Positions 58,439 to 64,000 of a DNA stretch of 64,000 nucleotides are shown piece after piece (position 1 is the first letter of the stretch; each line of letters begins with the position of its first letter). Under the pieces are notes generated by a model. The model was given only the letters and a program-made list of their open reading frames with translations, did no database searches and was not told the DNA's origin. Made by a program: the position numbers and the translations under genes. The stretch is from assembly GCA_000729835.1 (NCBI GenBank), contig JFHB01000093.1:47759-111758 (forward strand). Direction: 5' to 3'. Source of the stretch: Atkinsonella hypoxylon (lineage: Eukaryota; Ascomycota; Sordariomycetes; Hypocreales; Clavicipitaceae).

Positions 58439-59281
58439 ATAATATAGATATTATTCTTAGTAGCTTTTATATAGTATTTATAATAAATTACTATTTAACT
58501 AAATAATCTTATATTCCTTAGTTAATAGCTATATAAAACATTATATAATTGTTATTATTTTATAGAATTATTAGGCATTTTTATTAAAATTTCTATAGTA
58601 TTAATACTATTAATAGAGAGTTAAGTACTATTAGCAATAGTAATAATTCTAGAATAAGGTTAAAGTTATATAAAATTATTAAAATAACCTAATATATATT
58701 TAAAGGCTTTTAAATTAAAGATTTAAGATTAAATTCTATTAATATTAAGTAAAGTAGTAAAAGTAAAGATATTAATATCTATTAAAGTTATAAATATAAT
58801 AGTATCTTTAGATTTAGTAGAATTAGATTTATTATTGTTTTTTACTTAGTTTACTATATTATTAGATTTCTATTTCTATTATTTCTTATATTTAGTAAGT
58901 TTTTAATAGTTAATATAAATATATTTAATAAAGTTAAAATTTTAAGATTAATACTAAGTATATTCTTTTCTATTGTTCCTTTATTTCTTATTGTTATTAT
59001 ATTAATTTAATAATTTCTTACTATTATTCTTTTATTTATTTAATGTTATTATATAATATATAGCAGCTTTATTAGATAACTTATTTTAATTTATAATGTT
59101 TAATATCTTTAGTTTAATATTAAAAAACTTTATTAAGTTTTAACTTAAAAAGTTATCTATAATATAATCTATAGTATTAAGTAATATAGTAAGGAAAAAA
59201 GATCCTTTAATATTATTTAAGTTAAATATATTTAGTTCTACTTTTCTAATAAGTTGTTTAAAGCTTAATATTTAAGCTAAT
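58439..59281. other. Unassigned AT-rich stretch
   Basis: About 840 bp of very AT-rich sequence between Chromo-1e and Copia-2b. I find no match to the four families, no open frame of note and no LTR-like end. The minus strand gives loosely Gag-like Lys/Tyr/Gln-rich translations with many TAA/TAG, so it may be a still older RIP-destroyed element. Position 59277-59281 (CTAAT) should be the target duplication of Copia-2b. Confidence 0.5.
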
Positions 59282-59596
59282 TGTTGGGAGACTAAGGGTC
59301 AAATTTATACTCCTTCGAGTCAGCCCTACGACCAGTTCACTAGTGCACTAGTATTTACATTAAAGAGGTTTAAATTCGGTTATCTAGGAGTTATATCTAA
59401 CTAGCAAAAGAGGCCACATTATATACCCTATTAGATGCCTTATATACCTTAAGCATAGTGTTGTGCTAAGGGGGAATTAAGGGGTATTAGCGACCTTAAT
59501 ATAAGTGGAGACTAATGTACAGATGCAACTAATTAGCAGTTATATCTACCTATACAGGCGCTAGAATTGCACAATAGAGTTATAATAATTCTAACA
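59282..59596 (-). repeat. Copia-2b 3' LTR (315 bp)
   Basis: Plus-strand reading TGTTGGGAGACTAAGGGTC to ATAATTCTAACA. The outer (left) half keeps CCTTCGAGTCAGCCCTACGACC; the inner half is RIP-mutated, the same polarity as in Copia-2a. Confidence 0.92.
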
Positions 59597-62383
59597 CTAG
59601 CAGTCTCTCTTTTTATTATGCTAATAGAATAACTCTAATAGTTACAGTAATAATAAAGTAGATTAAAGGAATAAACAACAATAAATCTAATATCCTTCTA
59701 CATTAATTTATAGGTCTCTTTACCTAGCCTTCTACCTATATATTAGCTTTATTATTGTTAATAAAGGATTTAAGAGTCTTATTTAGCATTACTTTTGTTA
59801 TTAAATTAGCAATATTATCTTTGCCGTTAATCTAATAGATTTCATCGATTTTGCGCCTTTTATATAATTAATATAGCACTATAATGTTAATTATTAATCT
59901 CTTTTCCTTTATTATACTAAGCTTTATAAGGTATTTATACAATAAGAACAAATCTATACAGACTACTAGTAGAATTAATAGTATCTATAGCTACTTTATT
60001 ACTATATTTAACGTAGTGCTAATAGTATATAATATATTTACGCCTTACACTATACTGTATAGTTCTAATGTAAGCGCGCTCCTTATAACTCTTTTGCTTT
60101 TAATAGAGCTATATATAATAATGTTGCCTTTTATTATAAATTTAGCGTTCTCTTTATAAGCTTCTTTATTGCCTAAAATAATTATATATTCTATCTAGAA
60201 GCTTAAATCTTTATTATTTATAAAGAATTTATTAATAAATATATATAATTTAGTAAAGAGAAGGTCTATTAAGATATATTATAACCTATAGGTTTAGTTA
60301 TTAATCTACTATTAAAGCCTCTTATTTAGTTGCTTAATATCGTTAATTGTAATATCTTGCTATTATACAGCAATAGAAAGGTTAAATGTAGCTTCTAGTT
60401 AATAGATTATAGCAATATATACGCTATAGGCTTATTGCTTAATGTACTGTTATTTCGTTAAATCTATATTAACACTAGTAGTATTAATAGGTTAAATCCT
60501 CTTGCTTTAACCTTTTTAGCGAAGAGTTAAAGTACTATTATTAGATTTAGTTAATATATATCTATTAAAAATTAGTGGCGTTTCTGCTGTTAAGCTCTAC
60601 TTTAGCTTTACAGTAAAATTAGCCTTCTATAGTTTAGATTCCTTATAGTTAAAGAAGGTTCTATTGCTTAGTTTTAGTGTATTATTAGTCTACATTCTAA
60701 TAATTCTAAAGCAGTTATTATTATTTAATATTAGTAAGTAGAGGTTATATATTAATGTAACTATACTTAAGTTATTACAGTAGTAGCAAAAGTATATAAA
60801 CTACTAATATATACCTACTTTAGCGATTCTATATAGAGGCTTAATTACTTCTATTACTGTATTATAGGGATATAGGTATTTAATTTAGTTAGAAAGTTAT
60901 GCAATAATTAATCTATTTAAATTAGTGTTAAATTGCATATAAGCCTATATAATATTGTAGATCTATAAGACAATATTGCGTTTTTAAAGAGATAGAGCTA
61001 GTGCTATAATTAGGCATTAACTAGCTTATTAGATTATTAGAGATTGCGTTAAAATTAACAATTTATTGCTGTTATTATATCCCTAGATAATAAGTTTTAA
61101 CTTCTTGTATAGTAATATAGTTCCTTTTCCTTTAACTTCTTAAACTATATAAGATTTAAAGATATAGTTATTATATATAGTAGAGTTAAATTTAATAAAT
61201 TAGAAAACGTCTTTAGCTAATAGTGCGTTAATTTTAGCTTAATTAAATGCTTTAAATAGAGCACCTTTTGCTGTAATCTTATTGTCTTTCCTTAGTTATA
61301 TAGCTAGGTTGTAGTCTGCTGTTTCTTTTGCAGAAAAGAAAATTTTATTCCTAGATTTATATAGCAATATATAAGTAGAATTAATATTACTACTAGAATT
61401 AAAATTATAAGGACTACTAGTAGTTAGGCTAAAAACAGTAATATATCTATTTAGTCTATTGTTAAAAGTAAAGGAATTTTATATAGAATTAATTAAAATA
61501 GAAAGAGAGTTCTTTCTTAGTTTTCTAGAACCTCTTTTCTATATTAGGTTTAAATTAATTAGTTACTTTACCTTTAGAGGTCTTTCTTTTTTCTTTAGTA
61601 AAATAGAATTACTTTTAGGTAGAGATTCTATATTGCTTTTATTAAATATAACGTTAGAAATAGTAGAATAATTGTTAAATTTATTATTATTATAGTAGTA
61701 AAGTTTTACAATAGTTATGCAAAAATAAATAGAGCTATAAGGCATTTATACAGTATATTTCTTACTATCTATAGTAAGCAGCTTATAAGGGCCTTACTAG
61801 CCTTCTTTTTTACGCTATATATACACTTCTAACTATAGAGGCAGTAAATATATAGGTATTATATTTAGGCTATTGCAGGAGGTAAGAGCATTATAAATTT
61901 GCCTTTATACTAAGCACTTTTAGGCTTTATTAGTAGCTTTACGTAAAATTAAAGCTTATTATATTATAGAAAGGCTTAAAGGTAAATTATTTATTATATA
62001 GAGGTAAGCACTAAATACTAGCAATATAGGCATAAGACTGTTAGGTTTAGCAGAATTATTAACAGCTTTAACAGCTATTTAAAGCTTTTAATCCTTTATA
62101 ATACTAGTATTAGTGCCTAATTTATTGCTAATAATATTGTAAGCTCTTTATAATAGGCTATAGTACTATTCAATTTTACTAATGCTATTGTAGGCTTTAA
62201 TAGGAACTTTATTAACATTAACGGACAGCATTTATATATAATAGTAGAATTTAGTAGATATAAAGTTCTTTTTAGCATTATAAACTATTTAGTTAGAAGG
62301 ACCTAAATAGGTATTAATTTAGCATTCTTTTAATGTACTTTAGATATCTTATGCTTTCTACTTTTAGGGTTCTAGAAAGTAGG
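59597..62383 (-). pseudogene. Copia-2b pol (integrase core to RNase H), RIP-inactivated
   Basis: Minus strand, colinear with Copia-2a 44248-47033: RNase H (about 59690-60250), RT (about 60440-61350), integrase C-terminal region and core (about 61740-62383). The RT active site near 60683-60705 reads TNN, as in Copia-2a, and the integrase positions also match the mutated ones. The stretch 61563-61745 (minus) is open and in frame (MPYSSIYF, VKLYYY). The long plus-strand open stretches here are antisense shadows. Confidence 0.83.
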
Positions 62384-62527
62384 TGTTACGGGATAATCCT
62401 ATAGACCTGCAGGTCACTAGTGCACGTGACCGCAATTATATATAAGTAGTTAAAAGCAACACTTAGGTAGTTAGATTAAACAATTAACAATTATTCACTA
62501 GAACACTATTTCTAGATGCTTCTTACA
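62384..62527 (+). repeat. LTR-3, putative 5' LTR of a fourth retrotransposon family
   Basis: TGTTACGGGATAATCC interrupts Copia-2b exactly at a junction, preceded by GTAGG, the likely target duplication. A candidate end is CTTCTTACA at 62527, giving 144 bp with TGT...ACA ends. The first 60 bp are G/C-rich with a stem GGTCAC/GTGACC around TAGTGCAC (62412-62431). The second LTR is outside the window, so the end is tentative. Confidence 0.55.
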
Positions 62528-64000
62528 GAAGCTCTTATAACTTCTCTTATAATTTATTGTATAACCTATTAAATCTAATAACCTATTATTACTTCTAATA
62601 AACCTACATTAAATTCTACTGTAATAAGTAGTAGCAATTGCTTTTAATTATTACTAACTCTCCTTAAGCTTAAAAAGCTAAAATTATAATATTTAAGATA
62701 GAGTAACTTTAGAAGAAGCTTAGTAAAAAAAATTATATTTCTTTTACTAATAAAGAACTTAAAACTATATACTAATTCTATAAATTTTACTGCTAAAATC
62801 TAGATTTTTAGATTTAAAAAAGGGATTTTATACCTTAAAAGAAAAGAAGCTTATTACTTTATTTTACTTACTATAAATTTATTAATAAATAGCTTAAATT
62901 ATATAATTAACTTAAGCTAATAAAACTACCTTTTTACTAAAATACTATTAATACTTCTATAGTATAGTAGGTATAAAGGTAGGTTAATAGAATTATTAAT
63001 AAAGCTAAATCTACTAAACTTCTTATAGATTTACTAATAGTAATACTAAAAGAAAAAGCTAAGGCTAAATTATCTAGATTTAATAGCTTAAAAGATACTA
63101 TTTATAAAGCTAGTGTTAGTTCTACCTAAAATATTAAAGGAAAGTAAGTATAAAGATCTAGATTTATACTACTTACTAAGGACCTAGATCTATTAAATAT
63201 ATCTTAAACTACTAAAAAGAACTTATTAATTAAAGAACTAACTAAAATCTTACTGCTTTTATAAACTTACTAAAGGTTTTATACCTTTAGGCTAAAGTAT
63301 AAAGTAAAGGAAGTAGTAAATCTACTTAAAAAAGAGAACCTTTTACTAAAATAGCTTATAGGTTTTTCTATAGAAATTAGTAAGTAAATTAGTAGAATTA
63401 AAGAAGAATTAATTAATAAAATTAATAGATTATAGAGAGAATTAAATAATAAAATTACTACTCTTTAGGTAGAGTAATAATACTTAGCCTAAAAGATAGA
63501 GACTATACTTAAGCCTTAAGATAGATATAATAAATAATACTATACTTAATATAGCTTCTAGCTTAAGGATTATAGATAAAGAGCTTTTAATTCTTACTTA
63601 CCTCTAAAAAATAACTAGAACTAAAAGTAAGGTTAAAAGTAACCCTTAAGTAAAGGAAACTATATAATATAGAGATACTTTAAATACTTTAGTACTTTTT
63701 TAAGAAAATAGAAGCTACTATAATTTCTAAAGAATCTATTAAAGTAATACTATAATAGTAAAGCTAAGAAAAGCTAAAATACTAAAAAAGGACTAAAATT
63801 AAGTATTTAGTAACTTTAAAATATTAATATATAAATTAATAGGTACTATTCTATATTAAAAACAATAATCTCTAGCTAAATCTAGTAAATAAAAGGCTAA
63901 ATCTAATATTAAAAATAGAATAACTAAGGTAATAATATAGTTTTAAACCCCTAAGAATAAATAGATTCTATATAGAAAATTACTAATATTAGGTTACTTT
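62528..64000 (+). pseudogene. Gag-like region of the LTR-3 element, cut by the window edge
   Basis: Very AT-rich and full of TAA/TAG, but the frame of 63371 to about 63710 can be followed. It gives a heptad-like Ile/Leu/Glu/Lys stretch (SRIKEELINKIN, ITTL), then a Tyr/Gln/Asn-rich basic part and RYFKYF at about 63678-63695, which fits a CFKC zinc-knuckle start with Cys changed to Tyr. A coiled coil followed by a basic knuckle region suggests Gag. I cannot tell Copia from Gypsy without the pol region. Confidence 0.45.

Larger units (their letters stand above)
59282..62383 (-). mobile_element. Copia-2b, 3' half, interrupted by LTR-3
   Basis: Minus-strand Copia-2 starting at its 3' LTR (59282-59596) and homologous to Copia-2a from 47033 back to about 44248, that is RNase H, RT and part of integrase. 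It is cut at 62383 by LTR-3; the rest must lie beyond the window. Confidence 0.9.

Noticed and set aside
62412..62431. GGTCAC...GTGACC stem as a transcription terminator
   Set aside because: It lies at the start of an LTR directly at an insertion junction; a protein-binding or LTR structural role is more likely, and eukaryotic genes do not use such terminators.
1..64000. Mitochondrial or bacterial origin because of the very low GC content
   Set aside because: LTR retrotransposons with 5-bp duplications and a CpA-specific mutation pattern indicate RIP-treated fungal nuclear DNA. No mitochondrial genes or tRNAs are seen.

Overview
The window reads as a piece of an AT-rich heterochromatic block from a filamentous ascomycete (Pezizomycotina). 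Everything recognisable in it is LTR retrotransposon. All copies carry the signature of repeat-induced point mutation (RIP): CpA/TpG is depleted, TpA is in excess, and the reading frames are broken almost only by TAA/TAG where Gln or Trp codons are expected. I see no host gene, tRNA, rRNA or CRISPR array. The names below are mine: Chromo-1 (Ty3/Gypsy chromovirus, about 8.08 kb, 322-323 bp LTRs), Copia-1 (Ty1/Copia, about 7.8-7.9 kb, about 0.7 kb LTRs), Copia-2 (Ty1/Copia, 6.3 kb, 315 bp LTRs) and LTR-3 (a fourth family, cut by the window edge).

Layout. The left half is an old minus-strand Chromo-1 copy (1c; 1-1735, 9816-12492, 29122-29311). It was split by three insertions: plus-strand Chromo-1a (1736-9815, TSD GCTAA), minus-strand Chromo-1b (12493-29121, TSD CTACC) and plus-strand Copia-1b (starting 29312, TSD GCAGC on its left only). 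Chromo-1b itself contains a complete Copia-1a (18486-26320, TSD ATAGC) and a solo Copia-1 LTR (26828-27523, TSD ATAAT). Copia-1b (29312-52297) contains a complete Chromo-1d (31628-40412, TSD ATAAT), which holds another solo Copia-1 LTR (38536-39228), and a complete Copia-2a (41038-47348, TSD GCCTT).

Right part. Copia-1b ends at 52297 directly against a truncated minus-strand Copia-1c (52298-54430). Copia-1c lies in a truncated minus-strand Copia-1d (54431-58017), which lies in the 3' end of a plus-strand Chromo-1e (58018-58438). The lost TSD and mismatched LTR subtypes of Copia-1b suggest a deletion by recombination between Copia-1 copies. After an unassigned AT-rich stretch (58439-59281) comes a minus-strand Copia-2b (59282-62383), interrupted by LTR-3 (62384 to the window end).

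Biology. The elements encode Gag and a protease/integrase/RT/RNase H polyprotein. Copia families have integrase before RT; Chromo-1 has RT-RNase H before integrase plus a C-terminal chromodomain. None can be functional: catalytic residues are also mutated (RT YxDD read as YLNN, YLDN, YIDN or YVDN). The most informative signals are an edge-sparing pattern of RIP at the outer ends of elements, an 11-nt match between the Chromo-1 LTR and its primer-binding site that suggests Tf1-like self-priming, a half-tRNA-type primer site in Copia-1, and a 2.4 kb Chromo-1 region downstream of pol with no assigned function.
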